From positions 806,001 to 870,000 of the forward strand of contig NZ_AAYB01000002.1 of NCBI RefSeq assembly GCF_000169435.1: DNA of 64,000 nt, in the 5' to 3' direction. Shown in pieces: positions 23,140 to 32,314 of the stretch. Every line of letters begins with the position of its first letter. Within the stretch, counting starts at the first letter, position 1. The notes under the pieces are model-generated. The model was not told the origin of the DNA. It saw only the letters and a list, made by a program, of their open reading frames with translations, and made no database searches. The position numbers and the translations under genes are program-made. This DNA comes from Roseobacter sp. CCS2 (lineage in GTDB: Bacteria > Pseudomonadota > Alphaproteobacteria > Rhodobacterales > Rhodobacteraceae).

Positions 23140-23355
23140 TTACTTGCCGTAGGCCGCCTCATGGGCGATGGCTTTGATCATGCTGCGCGAAATGCCCAAA
23201 TCGGCAAGGTCGCGTGTGGAAAGTGTTTCCAGCTCGGACAATGTTGTCCGGTAGGTTTTGCGTTTTGCGGCGTTGTCAGCAAGCTGCGCGCGAAAGGCGG
23301 CGAAGCGCATGGACAAGGAAGTGCCAGCAAGGAATGTTTCTGTGTGTGCGGTCAT
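23140..23355 (-). CDS. DUF1127 small protein (CcaF1-like)
   Basis: A 71-residue protein with a basic N-terminal helix and the DUF1127 motif at about 42-68 (LSTRDLADLGISRSMIKAIAHEAAYGK). In Rhodobacter sphaeroides a DUF1127 protein, CcaF1, is co-transcribed with the stress-induced CcsR small RNAs and acts as an RNA-binding protein; the same gene-then-CCTCCTCCC layout is seen here. It is divergent from the apbC gene. A heat-shock (RpoH) promoter is expected by analogy, but no convincing one was found in the 250-base gap. Confidence 0.88.
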   Translation of the reverse strand: MTAHTETFLAGTSLSMRFAAFRAQLADNAAKRKTYRTTLSELETLSTRDLADLGISRSMIKAIAHEAAYGK

Positions 23356-23605
23356 ATTACTACTCAGTATTATTTAGAATGCAGCGGCTTGTGCCGTGCT
23401 GTTGTGACTAGGATGTATGATTATGCTGCGGCTGCACAATAACCTTTTGCGCAATGCTGCCATGCAGAAAGTGCATAAACATTGCTGACCTATTGTCATC
23501 AATCTGTCGTAATTTTGTGCATCTGTTTCCAAGCCCTTGTGCTTTGCCCAAAACGTGCCAGATGATGGATAGAATTTAGACACTTTTGAAACTTGAGGTC
23601 TCAAT

Positions 23606-24679
23606 ATGGCTGTTACACGCGATGAAATTTTAGGCGCGCTGTCGCGACTCACTTTGCCCGGCGGCGATGATCTGGTGTCGCGTGACATGGTCCGCGCTTT
23701 AAATATAGAGGGTGGTACGGTTCGTTTTGTGATTGAGGCTGCGGATCCGGGTGAAGCGTCCAAGATGGATGGTGTCCGCCGGGCCGCCGAAGATATCGTG
23801 CGCCGTCTGCCAGGGGTGGAAAGTGCGACTGTTGTTTTAACCGCCCATGGTCCGGCCCCCAAAGCACCAGAGCCGCCATCGTTGAAAATTGGGCGCCACC
23901 CGACGCCACAGGCTGGACCGGCAAAGGTTTCGGGGGTTGATCGCATATTGGCGATAGGTTCAGGCAAAGGCGGTGTGGGCAAATCAACCGTTTCCTCAAA
24001 CCTTGCGGTGGCCTTGGCCCGTGAAGGGCGCCGTGTTGGTCTTTTGGATGCAGATATTTATGGCCCGTCCCAGCCCCGCATGATGGGCGTGAACAAACGC
24101 CCCGGCAGTCCTGATGGGAAAACGATTATTCCGTTGCAGGCGCATGGCGTCACTATGATGTCGATCGGTCTGATGATGGAAGAAGGTAAAGCTGTTGTGT
24201 GGCGTGGCCCAATGTTGATGGGGGCTTTGCAGCAGATGCTGGGTCAGGTGCAATGGGGTGAATTGGACGTGCTGATCGTTGATTTGCCGCCCGGTACCGG
24301 TGATGTGCAGTTGACGCTTTGCCAGAAGACTGAACTGACAGGGGCGGTGATTGTCAGCACCCCGCAAGACGTTGCATTGCTGGACGCGCGCAAGGCACTG
24401 GATATGTTCAATTCATTAAACACGCCCGTGCTGGGCATGATCGAGAACATGTCGACTTTCGTGTGTCCGACCTGCGGGACGGAATCGCACATCTTTGGGC
24501 AGGGTGGTGTTGCGGCTGAGGCCGAAAAGATCGGCGTGCCGTTTCTGGGTGCTTTGCCGATTGATCTGGAGACACGCCTTGCGGGTGACAGTGGTACGCC
24601 GATTGCAGCGGGCGATAGCCCTATGGCAGATGCGTACCGTGCCATGGCGCGACGCTTTATTGAAGGTGGCATTGCTTGA
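23606..24679 (+). CDS. apbC: Mrp/ApbC family iron-sulfur cluster carrier ATPase
   Basis: A 357-residue P-loop ATPase that binds and transfers Fe-S clusters to apoproteins in the cytoplasm. N-terminal MIP18-like (DUF59) domain about 1-80; deviant Walker [12 protein letters not shown] at 118-128; [25 protein letters not shown]; and the cluster-binding CPTC (C287, C290). GAGG lies seven bases before the ATG. The next gene overlaps its stop by four bases. Confidence 0.94.
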   Translation: MAVTRDEILGALSRLTLPGGDDLVSRDMVRALNIEGGTVRFVIEAADPGEASKMDGVRRAAEDIVRRLPGVESATVVLTAHGPAPKAPEPPSLKIGRHPTPQAGPAKVSGVDRILAIGSGKGGVGKSTVSSNLAVALAREGRRVGLLDADIYGPSQPRMMGVNKRPGSPDGKTIIPLQAHGVTMMSIGLMMEEGKAVVWRGPMLMGALQQMLGQVQWGELDVLIVDLPPGTGDVQLTLCQKTELTGAVIVSTPQDVALLDARKALDMFNSLNTPVLGMIENMSTFVCPTCGTESHIFGQGGVAAEAEKIGVPFLGALPIDLETRLAGDSGTPIAAGDSPMADAYRAMARRFIEGGIA

Positions 24680-25161
24680 TTGATATCCGCGCAGCGAAGC
24701 CTGACGATTTCGATCTGATCTGGCCATTGCTGCGCGATGTGTTTCGTGCAGGCGATACCTACGCGGTGGATCCTGACATCAGCAAAGCAGAGGCGCGCGC
24801 TTATTGGATGGCGCAGGCGCGCGCGACCTATGTTGCTGAAACTGTCGATGGGATCGTCGGCACTTACTATATCAAGACCAATCAACCTGGTGGCGGGGCG
24901 CATATCTGTAACTGTGGTTATATCGTCAGCCCGTCGGCGCGCGGGCAGGGGATTGCGGCGACACTTTGCGCGCACAGCCAAGATGAAGCCCGCCGTTTGG
25001 GGTATCAGGCAATGCAATACAATTTTGTACTGTCCAGTAACGATGGGGCTGTGCGCCTTTGGCATCGGTTGGGATTTCAGACGATTGGCACGATTCCGGA
25101 TGCCTTTGCACATCCGCAGCTTGGGCCTGTGGATGCTTATGTGATGTATCGACGGCTTTAA
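24676..25161 (+). CDS. GNAT family N-acetyltransferase
   Basis: A 161-residue acetyltransferase that starts with TTG overlapping the apbC stop (TTGA). The GNAT fold is recognisable: [22 protein letters not shown] at the N-terminus and the acetyl-CoA loop [65 protein letters not shown]. Substrate unknown. Translation is coupled to apbC. Confidence 0.88.
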   Translation: MIDIRAAKPDDFDLIWPLLRDVFRAGDTYAVDPDISKAEARAYWMAQARATYVAETVDGIVGTYYIKTNQPGGGAHICNCGYIVSPSARGQGIAATLCAHSQDEARRLGYQAMQYNFVLSSNDGAVRLWHRLGFQTIGTIPDAFAHPQLGPVDAYVMYRRL

Positions 25162-25181
25162 GGCCGTGACCGCTGCCTTTT
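25160..25181 (+). terminator. Weak terminator after the GNAT gene
   Basis: AAGGC / GCCTT stem with a ten-base loop followed by TTTTT, overlapping the stop codon. Confidence 0.45.
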
Positions 25182-25668
25182 TGGTAAATGAGGTACAGTA
25201 CCGGGAATTCATGGAATCAATATTCGATTCGGGTCGTTATATATAAAGTTTGGCGCTAAAAGCTGTTTTGAGCAGACGAAAGCCCATTTTCTACAAAATA
25301 ATTGGGAATTTTATGTGCCATAGGCGCAAAACGAACACTTACTACATGTAGTAGTACATGACTATATAAACCCCACAATTATTGTGAAAACTACAGTTGA
25401 TCATCATGAATATGCTCCACTATGTCTTCCGAGTAGCCATCAAGTACCATGAATTCCCAAAAAGTTGTTGCTTGGTGGCGCATGTGCTGTCACAACGGTC
25501 TCACGGTAATGACGGACAGACTTTCAAACGGGGCAACTTAAGAACCCCAACCGGCAAAAGCAGGTTTCATACAGGCTTCGCCATTACCCAATTAGATCCG
25601 GCGCGTGAGCGAGCAGACATCCCCCCAGGTGGCACGCGCAGTCGGACTTCCCAGCGATGGGACGAGGC
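25182..25668. other. AT-rich leader region upstream of the dcw cluster
   Basis: Nearly 500 bases with no convincing gene. It holds GGTAC-A-GTACC (25192-25202), nested palindromes at 25340-25360 (TACTACATGTAGTA and CATGTA-GTAG-TACATG) and CACAAT-T-ATTGTG (25374-25386). The left half is clearly AT-richer than its surroundings, the right half is not. The mraZ promoter must lie here, but no box could be assigned with confidence. RNase P RNA, found near mraZ in some alphaproteobacteria as I recall, was looked for and not seen. Confidence 0.5.
25340..25360. promoter_or_regulatory. Nested palindromes, possible operator
   Basis: TACTACATGTAGTA is a perfect 14-base palindrome and overlaps CATGTA-GTAG-TACATG, a perfect 6-bp inverted repeat. 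Their position upstream of the division cluster suggests a protein-binding site; the regulator is unknown. Confidence 0.35.
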
Positions 25669-25702
25669 GGCGGATTGATCAGTGGCAGCAGATCAATCCG
25701 CC
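25669..25702 (+). promoter_or_regulatory. Perfect 12-bp hairpin in the mraZ leader
   Basis: GGCGGATTGATC and its exact complement GATCAATCCGCC flank a ten-base loop. It ends 51 bases before the mraZ start and has no T-tract, so it may affect mRNA stability or read-through of the 16-gene cluster rather than simply terminate. Confidence 0.5.
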
Positions 25703-25753
25703 GTTCTCACATCTAAGGCAAATTTCCGGGGGCAGGTTGAGGACCGAGGGACA

Positions 25754-26248
25754 GTGGTTCTGAGTTTTACAGGCGAACACACCCAAAAGGTGGACGGTAA
25801 GGGGCGCATGTCGATCCCTGCCGATTTTCGTCGCGTGCTCGAATCTGGTGACCCTGAATGGACCACAGGCCTATCCCCGCGCATGTACCTTCTTTACGGT
25901 GATCATCTGAAAAACCAACTGCATGGCTATACGGTCGATGAATTCAATGCGGTTGTGGCCCAGATCAACGCGCTGCCGCGCGGGTCTGCCGATAAGAAGA
26001 AACTGTCGCGTTTGATCATTGGTCAGTCCATCAAGCTGGACGTTGATAAGGACGGGCGCACGGTCATGCCGATCAAGCAGCGTCAAAAGCTGGGGCTGAA
26101 AGATGGTGAGCTGACGTTCAGCGGGCTGGGTGACCATTTTGAGATTTGGAAAGCCGAGACATTTCATAAAGAGGTCGCGGATGACCTTTCCGGCTGGCTC
26201 GATGAACAGGAGGATGGCTATGATCCGCTTATCCTGTTGGATGGCTAA
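25754..26248 (+). CDS. mraZ: Transcriptional regulator MraZ
   Basis: DNA-binding AbrB-like protein that regulates the dcw operon. The start is placed at the GTG giving [27 protein letters not shown] (164 aa), because family members begin within a few residues of the GE-x-x-x-K-x-D-x-KGR motif and GAGGA lies ten bases upstream; an in-frame ATG-less extension to 25682 would run through the leader hairpin. Two MraZ half-domains are visible (the second with [16 protein letters not shown] and [11 protein letters not shown]). First gene of the cluster, two bases before rsmH. Confidence 0.9.
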   Translation: MVLSFTGEHTQKVDGKGRMSIPADFRRVLESGDPEWTTGLSPRMYLLYGDHLKNQLHGYTVDEFNAVVAQINALPRGSADKKKLSRLIIGQSIKLDVDKDGRTVMPIKQRQKLGLKDGELTFSGLGDHFEIWKAETFHKEVADDLSGWLDEQEDGYDPLILLDG

Positions 26249-26250
26249 CG

Positions 26251-27231
26251 ATGTCTGCTGCCGCTGAAACCTCACCTCATATTCCTGTTTTGATTAGACC
26301 GCTCATCGCAGCGGTCTCGCCCGTTTCTGGGGTCTGGTTGGATGGGACGTTCGGGAACGGTGGATATACGCGCGCATTGCTAGCCGCTGGGGCGGATAAG
26401 GTGATTGGCGTGGACCGTGATCCGCTGGCGTTTGAAATGGCCGCCGATTGGATTGGCGACTATGGCGACCGGATCAAAACGGTGGCTGGCGTATTTTCTA
26501 AACTAGACGAATATGGCGCTGATCTGGACGGTGTGGTGTTGGACCTTGGCGTTAGTTCGATGCAACTTGATCTGGCTGAGCGTGGTTTTTCGTTCATGCG
26601 CGATGGCCCGCTTGATATGCGGATGAGCCAAGACGGGCCGTCGGCCGCTGATCTTTGCAATGACGCGGATGAGGCTGAACTGGCTGATATCATCTACCTT
26701 TACGGGGAAGAGCGTGCATCGCGCCGGATTGCAAAGGCCATTGTGGACGCGCGTCCGCTGACGACCACGTTGCAATTGGCGAAAATCGTTGAGGGCTGTT
26801 TGCCCCGATCAAAGCCCGGTCAATCACATCCCGCAACACGCACATTCCAAGCGCTGCGTATCGCGGTGAACAACGAATATGGCGAATTGGCCGAAGGCTT
26901 GATGGCCGCAGAACGTGCATTGAAGCCCGACGGGCAGTTGGCCGTTGTGACTTTCCATTCGGTCGAGGATCGGATGGTGAAACGTTTCTTGCAGGCACGG
27001 TCGGGCAATACGGCGAATGCGAACCGTTATGCGCCCGAGATTGAACAGGTGACACCCGCCTGGCGCATTGAAAAGCGCAAGGCGATTGGGCCAGATGAGG
27101 CGGAATTGGCCGAAAACCCGCGTTCGCGTTCAGCCAAGCTGCGCGTGGCGAGCCGCACGGATGCGCCGGCTGAACCGATTGATCCGGCGAAGCTCGGCAT
27201 GCCGATGAAAAAGAAAAAGGGGGGCCGGTAA
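26251..27231 (+). CDS. rsmH: 16S rRNA (cytosine1402-N4)-methyltransferase RsmH
   Basis: SAM-dependent methyltransferase (formerly MraW), 326 residues, modifying C1402 in the ribosomal P site. [15 protein letters not shown] starts the domain; the SAM motif [46 protein letters not shown], and the late [13 protein letters not shown] are typical. The C-terminus is basic (KKKKGGR). It is two bases after mraZ and one base before ftsL. Confidence 0.97.
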   Translation: MSAAAETSPHIPVLIRPLIAAVSPVSGVWLDGTFGNGGYTRALLAAGADKVIGVDRDPLAFEMAADWIGDYGDRIKTVAGVFSKLDEYGADLDGVVLDLGVSSMQLDLAERGFSFMRDGPLDMRMSQDGPSAADLCNDADEAELADIIYLYGEERASRRIAKAIVDARPLTTTLQLAKIVEGCLPRSKPGQSHPATRTFQALRIAVNNEYGELAEGLMAAERALKPDGQLAVVTFHSVEDRMVKRFLQARSGNTANANRYAPEIEQVTPAWRIEKRKAIGPDEAELAENPRSRSAKLRVASRTDAPAEPIDPAKLGMPMKKKKGGR

Positions 27232-27232
27232 G

Positions 27233-27592
27233 GTGCGTGGTCTGTTTTACGTATTGACGGCTTTGGCCGTTATGGGGCTCGCGTTTTGGGCCTATCAGGA
27301 AAACTATAAAACCCAGTCTGCCATTGCAGAGGTACGCGGCTTGCACGGTGAAATCGGTGCAGCGCATGAGCGTCTGGGCATGTTGCGCGCGGAATGGGCC
27401 TATCTGAACCGTCCCGACCGTTTGGCCGATCTTGCCGATCTGAATTTTGACCGCTTGGGGTTGCTGCCTTTAATGCCCGATGCTTTTGGTGCAGTCGACC
27501 AGATTATCTATCCGCTACCGCCGATTTTGCCCATCACAAATCCTATTGAGCTGTCCTTTGATGAGCTTCAGCAGATGGAGAATGACTTATGA
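27233..27592 (+). CDS. ftsL: Cell division protein FtsL
   Basis: Bitopic divisome protein that links FtsQ/FtsB to FtsW-FtsI. The 119-residue protein starts with GTG, has one membrane segment at about 3-21 (LFYVLTALAVMGLAFWAYQ) and a periplasmic coiled-coil (EVRGLHGEIGAAHERLGMLRAEWAYLNRPDRLADLAD). The sequence is poorly conserved in general; the AEWAYLNxPxRL motif and the position between rsmH and ftsI decide the call. Confidence 0.92.
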   Translation: MRGLFYVLTALAVMGLAFWAYQENYKTQSAIAEVRGLHGEIGAAHERLGMLRAEWAYLNRPDRLADLADLNFDRLGLLPLMPDAFGAVDQIIYPLPPILPITNPIELSFDELQQMENDL

Positions 27593-29373
27593 GCCGCGCA
27601 CCGCTACGCCCGCTGGCGCGCATCCTCAAAGCGCGCGCGCGGGGTGAAAACCCAGATACGATAGAGGCTGAAAACCGTGCCCGCCGTCATGAGGCCATGG
27701 CCGATAAGCAGCGCCAGCGCGCCGAAGGGCGTCTGCTGGTTCTTGGTCTGGCATTCTTTTGCGCTTTTGGCCTGATTGGCCTGCGCATGGGTGCTTTAGC
27801 CGCTGATGTCCGCGAAGAGCCGCAGGCGTCGGCGATTGGTAATCCGATTATCGGCCAGCGCTCTGACATTGTTGACAGAAACGGGCGTATCCTTGCGACC
27901 AATCTACAAACGCATTCGCTTTACGCCCATCCGCGCGACATGATTGACCCGGCACATGTCGCCAAAGAACTGGCCATGATTTTTCCGGAACTGGACGAAG
28001 CCGAGTTATTGGAGGATTTCGAAGGCGACCGCCGGTTTTTGTGGGTGCGTCGCCAGATTAGCCCTGAACAAATGCAGGCCGTGCATGATATCGGGTCGCC
28101 CGGCCTGCTGTTTGGCCCGCGCGAGATGCGACTTTATCCCAACGGCCCAATCGCGGCGCATGTCCTTGGCGGCGCCAGCTATGGCCGTGAAGGTGTTGCC
28201 AGCGCTGAGGTTATCGGGGTGGCCGGCGTTGAACGCCAATTCGATGCCTATCTGCGGGATCCCGCCAATGAGGGCGCACCATTGGCGTTATCGCTGGACC
28301 TGACCGTGCAAGCCGCGGCCGAGCAGGTTTTGGCCGGCGGCATGTCGATAATGAATGCCAAGGGCGCGACCTCTGTGTTGATGGATATTCATACAGGCGA
28401 GGTTATCTCGATGGTCTCTTTGCCTGATTTTGACCCCAATAATCGCCCCCGGGTACAAACGACCGGTGATCAGTCCGACAGCCCGTTGTTTAACCGTGCG
28501 GTGCAGGGTGTGTATGAACTGGGGTCCGTGTTCAAGATTTTCACGACCGCGCAGGCGATGGAACTGGGGCTTGTGAACCCCAATACGATGATCGACACCC
28601 AAGGGCCGCTGACGTGGGGTCGTTTCCGTATTCGTGATTTCCGTGATTATGGACCTGAGTTGAGCACAACCGATGTGATTGTGAAATCCTCTAACATCGG
28701 CACTGCACGCATCGCGATGCAAATCGGGGGCGAACGGCAGCGCGCGTTCCTCGCGTCGCTTGGTTTCTTGGAGCCCACACCGCTTGAGATGGTTGAAGCG
28801 CCGACCGGACGGCCGCTCTTGCCGCCGAATTGGTCCGAGATTTCGACGATGACGATTTCTTATGGGCACGGGCTTTCGTCGTCGCCTGTGCATCTGGCTG
28901 CGGGCTATGCGTCGTTGTTGAACGGTGGCACAAAGGTTGAGCCGACGTTGCTGCGCCGCGACGCCGTAGAGGTTGGTCCGCGCATTGTCAGTGAAGCGGT
29001 CAGCGCGCGGTCACGTCAAATGCTGCGGCAGGTCGTGGTCCGCGGCACCGCGTCTTTTGGCGAAGTGCCGGGGTACGAGGTTGGTGGCAAGACGGGGACG
29101 GCGGACAAACCACGCGCGGCAGGTGGCGGATACTATGAAGACAAGGTGATTTCGACCTTCGCGACCGTCTTTCCCGCCAATGACCCGCAATATGTTTTGA
29201 TCGTCACTTTGGACGAACCATCGGAAAATTCAGGCGATGAACCGCGTCGCACGGCAGGCTGGACGGCTGTTCCTGTGGCGGCTGAAATGATCCGCCGGAC
29301 AGCACCACTTTTGGGCTTGCGTCCGCAAGTGGACACGCCTCAACAGGTCGGTGTAACACTGACCTCAAACTAA
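27589..29373 (+). CDS. ftsI: Septal peptidoglycan transpeptidase FtsI (PBP3)
   Basis: Class B penicillin-binding protein that cross-links septal wall. 594 residues: cytoplasmic basic stretch, membrane anchor at about 47-65, pedestal domain, then transpeptidase with S313-x-x-K316 (GSVFK), S367-S-N369 and K501-T-G. The arrangement is complete. It overlaps ftsL by four bases and is followed by murE after 13 bases. It works with FtsW, encoded 7 kb downstream in the same cluster. Confidence 0.97.
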   Translation: MSRAPLRPLARILKARARGENPDTIEAENRARRHEAMADKQRQRAEGRLLVLGLAFFCAFGLIGLRMGALAADVREEPQASAIGNPIIGQRSDIVDRNGRILATNLQTHSLYAHPRDMIDPAHVAKELAMIFPELDEAELLEDFEGDRRFLWVRRQISPEQMQAVHDIGSPGLLFGPREMRLYPNGPIAAHVLGGASYGREGVASAEVIGVAGVERQFDAYLRDPANEGAPLALSLDLTVQAAAEQVLAGGMSIMNAKGATSVLMDIHTGEVISMVSLPDFDPNNRPRVQTTGDQSDSPLFNRAVQGVYELGSVFKIFTTAQAMELGLVNPNTMIDTQGPLTWGRFRIRDFRDYGPELSTTDVIVKSSNIGTARIAMQIGGERQRAFLASLGFLEPTPLEMVEAPTGRPLLPPNWSEISTMTISYGHGLSSSPVHLAAGYASLLNGGTKVEPTLLRRDAVEVGPRIVSEAVSARSRQMLRQVVVRGTASFGEVPGYEVGGKTGTADKPRAAGGGYYEDKVISTFATVFPANDPQYVLIVTLDEPSENSGDEPRRTAGWTAVPVAAEMIRRTAPLLGLRPQVDTPQQVGVTLTSN

Positions 29374-29386
29374 GCGAGGGCGGGCA

Positions 29387-30874
29387 ATGAAATCACTGGC
29401 AGAACTAGGGCTGACAGCGCGGGGCGGGCGCGAGGCGCAGATCACCGGGTTGGCTGTGGATAGCCGTGATGTGAAGCCGGGGTTCTTGTTTGCGGCATTG
29501 CCGGGTGCGCGTGTGCATGGCGGTGAATTTATCCAATATGCGCTGCGCATGAAGGCCGGTGCCATTCTGACGGATGCTAAGGGCGCCGAGATTGCGGCCG
29601 ATGAACTGGCAGCCTCTGATGCGGCTGTCATTGTGGCCCAAGACCCGCGTCAGGCGCTGGCGCAGACGGCGTCACTTTGGTTCGGTGCACATCCTAAAAC
29701 AGTTATCGCGGTGACGGGAACGAATGGCAAAACATCTGTTTCCACCTTTTGCCGTCAGATTTGGGAAGAGCTGGATTTGCCGGGTGTGAACCTTGGCACG
29801 ACGGGGGTTGAGGGGGCTTGGAACCACCCGCTTAAACACACCACGCCAGAGCCGATTACACTGCACCGCGTCATGGCAGAAGCCGCGCAAAATGGGATCA
29901 CCCATGTCGCGATGGAGGCATCTTCGCACGGGTTAGATCAGCGCCGTTTGGACGGTGTCATTCTAGCAGCTGCCGGGTTTTCGAACTTTAGCCAGGACCA
30001 TTTGGACTATCATGAGACGTTTGAGGCGTATTTCGACGCCAAGATGGGGCTGTTTCAGCGCGTGCTGTCCGAAGATGGCGTTGCCGTGATCAACCTTGAT
30101 GATCCCAAAGGGAAAGAAGTCGCGGCGATTTGTACCGCGCGCGGGCAAGAGGTGATCGGCGTTGGCCGTCACACGGATGCCCGCCTGCGTCTGACGGGGC
30201 AGCGGTTTGATGCGACAGGGCAAGATCTGCTTTTTGAATGGCAGGGCCGGGCGCGACAGGCGCGGTTGGAACTGATCGGCGGGTTTCAGGCCGAGAATGT
30301 CTTGCTGGCCTCTGGATTGGTGATCGCCGCTGGCGCGGACCCGGATGAGGTGTTTGACACCTTGCAGTATCTGACAACGGTGCGCGGGCGCATGGAATTG
30401 GCCGCAACGCGCCAAAGCGGTGCGGCGGTGTTTGTCGATTATGCCCATACACCGGACGCGGTTGAAACGGCGCTGCGGGCCATGCGTCCGCATGTGATGG
30501 GCCGGATCATCGTGATTGTCGGTGCGGGCGGTGATCGTGACGCAGGTAAACGCCCATTGATGGGGGCCGCGGCGGCACAGCACGCTGATATCGTGATTGT
30601 GACGGATGACAATCCGCGGTCCGAAGACCCCGCTGCCATCCGCGCTGCCGTCATGGCGGGCGCTGTTGATGCTGGCGGGTCCGATAGCATCACCGAAGTG
30701 GGCGACCGTGCCGAAGCAATCTTGCGCGGCATTGATATGCTGGGCGCAGGTGATGCGTTGTTGATTGCAGGCAAAGGCCATGAAACCGGGCAGGTTGTCG
30801 GCGATGCTGTGCTGCCGTTTGATGATGTTGAGCAGGCAAGCGTTGCTGTTGCGGCCCTTGAGGGCTGGATATGA
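29387..30874 (+). CDS. murE: UDP-MurNAc-L-Ala-D-Glu:meso-diaminopimelate ligase MurE
   Basis: Adds meso-diaminopimelate to the stem peptide in the cytoplasm. 495 residues; ATP loop TGTNGKTS near residue 110, the carbamylated-lysine region and the DNPR box at 408-411, which selects meso-DAP rather than lysine. GRMELA and VDYAHTPDAVE mark the C-terminal domain. The stop overlaps the murF start by four bases. Confidence 0.97.
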   Translation: MKSLAELGLTARGGREAQITGLAVDSRDVKPGFLFAALPGARVHGGEFIQYALRMKAGAILTDAKGAEIAADELAASDAAVIVAQDPRQALAQTASLWFGAHPKTVIAVTGTNGKTSVSTFCRQIWEELDLPGVNLGTTGVEGAWNHPLKHTTPEPITLHRVMAEAAQNGITHVAMEASSHGLDQRRLDGVILAAAGFSNFSQDHLDYHETFEAYFDAKMGLFQRVLSEDGVAVINLDDPKGKEVAAICTARGQEVIGVGRHTDARLRLTGQRFDATGQDLLFEWQGRARQARLELIGGFQAENVLLASGLVIAAGADPDEVFDTLQYLTTVRGRMELAATRQSGAAVFVDYAHTPDAVETALRAMRPHVMGRIIVIVGAGGDRDAGKRPLMGAAAAQHADIVIVTDDNPRSEDPAAIRAAVMAGAVDAGGSDSITEVGDRAEAILRGIDMLGAGDALLIAGKGHETGQVVGDAVLPFDDVEQASVAVAALEGWI

Positions 30875-32304
30875 CCGCACTTTGGACATCGGCAGATGCG
30901 GCAGCTGCAACCGGTGGCCACACGACACAAGAATGGGACGCGCAGGGTGTTTCGATTGATACCCGCACGATTGCGCAGGGCGACCTTTTCGTCGCACTGA
31001 AGGATGTGCGCGATGGCCATGAATTTGTCGCGCAGGCGCTTGATCAAGGCGCTGCTGCGGCACTTGTGACCCATAGGCCAGCGGATGTACCCGCAGATGC
31101 ACCGCTATTGATCGTGCCGGATGTTCTGGCGGCGCTGGGCGATCTGGGCCGCGCCGCACGTGCGCGAACAGGGGCCAAGATTGCAGCCATCACAGGTTCG
31201 GTTGGCAAAACATCGACCAAAGAAATGCTGCGCGCTGTTCTGGAAAAGCAGGGCAAATGCCATGCGGCTGAAGCGTCTTACAATAACCACTGGGGTGTGC
31301 CGCTGACGCTCGCGCGAATGCCCGCAGATGCGGATTATGCCGTCATCGAAATTGGGATGAGTAACCCCGGTGAGATTACACCGCTTTCGCAAATGACGCA
31401 GCCGCACGTTGCGATGCTCACGACAGTGGCGGCGGCGCATTTGGCGTCTTTCGACAACCTTGCCGGGATTGCGGTTGAAAAGGCCAGTATCATGGATGGG
31501 TTGGAACCGGGCGGGGTTGCGGTGCTGAACGGTGATATTGAGACTAGCGGGATATTGCAGGATCACGCCGCGAAACTGGGTGCCAGGCAGGTTCTGTTTG
31601 GCGAAACCGCGCCTGACTGGGTGGTCAAAGACGTACGTATCACAGACGATGTGACAGTGATCTCTGCGTCGGGCGGCGGTGAAAACTATCTTTTCAAGCT
31701 TTCCGTTCCCGGTCGCCACTTTGCCATGAACGCGGTCGGTGTGCTGGCCGTGGCAGAGGCATTGGGCGCAGATCCTGTGGCCGCTGCACTGGACATCGGG
31801 GCATGGGTGCCACCAGCAGGACGCGGCACGCGCGAGGTGATCGTGACAGATATGGCCAACGATGGCGAAAGTCTTGAGTTGCTTGATGACGCGTTCAACG
31901 CCAATCCGACATCACTGGTGGCCGCGCTTGAAGTGCTCGCCGCCGCAACGCCGACCGACAATGTGGGCCGCATTGTCAAAGGACGGCGCGTGGCGATCCT
32001 TGGCGATATGTTGGAGCTTGGCGATGCCGAGCAGGAGATGCATCGCGAGATGGCGGGCAACAGCCATCTGCAATCCCTTGATCTGGTGCATTGTGCCGGG
32101 CCTTTGATGCTGCACCTCTGGCAGGCTTTGCCCGAAGAACAGCGCGGACACTGGGCGGAAACGGCGGCTGAACTGGTACTACAGGCCCCGCGCCTTGTGG
32201 ATGCAGGCGACGTGGTGCTTGTGAAGGGGTCCAAAGGCAGCAAAGTCAGCCTTGTCGTTGACGCCATTCGAAAACTCGGGCATCGCCGTCCGCAACAACA
32301 ATAA
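30871..32304 (+). CDS. murF: UDP-MurNAc-tripeptide:D-alanyl-D-alanine ligase MurF
   Basis: Adds D-Ala-D-Ala to make the UDP-MurNAc pentapeptide. 477 residues; three Mur-ligase domains: N-terminal [28 protein letters not shown] loop [13 protein letters not shown] near residue 108, [12 protein letters not shown], and the C-terminal [10 protein letters not shown] with GDMLELG. Overlaps murE by four bases and is followed by mraY after ten bases. Confidence 0.96.
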   Translation: MTALWTSADAAAATGGHTTQEWDAQGVSIDTRTIAQGDLFVALKDVRDGHEFVAQALDQGAAAALVTHRPADVPADAPLLIVPDVLAALGDLGRAARARTGAKIAAITGSVGKTSTKEMLRAVLEKQGKCHAAEASYNNHWGVPLTLARMPADADYAVIEIGMSNPGEITPLSQMTQPHVAMLTTVAAAHLASFDNLAGIAVEKASIMDGLEPGGVAVLNGDIETSGILQDHAAKLGARQVLFGETAPDWVVKDVRITDDVTVISASGGGENYLFKLSVPGRHFAMNAVGVLAVAEALGADPVAAALDIGAWVPPAGRGTREVIVTDMANDGESLELLDDAFNANPTSLVAALEVLAAATPTDNVGRIVKGRRVAILGDMLELGDAEQEMHREMAGNSHLQSLDLVHCAGPLMLHLWQALPEEQRGHWAETAAELVLQAPRLVDAGDVVLVKGSKGSKVSLVVDAIRKLGHRRPQQQ

Positions 32305-32314
32305 GGTATCTGGC

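Noticed and set aside
23356-23605. RpoH promoter for the DUF1127/sRNA transcript
   Set aside because: CTTGGAAA-like boxes exist on minus but no correctly spaced -10 of the RpoH type could be found; left open.
24244-25212. 322-codon open frame on minus, opposite apbC and the GNAT gene
   Set aside because: Antisense shadow of two genes with clear family motifs.
25182-25668. RNase P RNA upstream of mraZ
   Set aside because: The invariant AGGAAAGTCCGG-type block and the 3' conserved elements are missing on both strands.
25397-25678. 93-codon frame upstream of mraZ
   Set aside because: No ribosome site, no domain, and it ends in the leader hairpin; composition looks non-coding.
29963-31159. 398-codon open frame on minus, opposite murE and murF
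   Set aside because: Antisense shadow crossing two certain genes.
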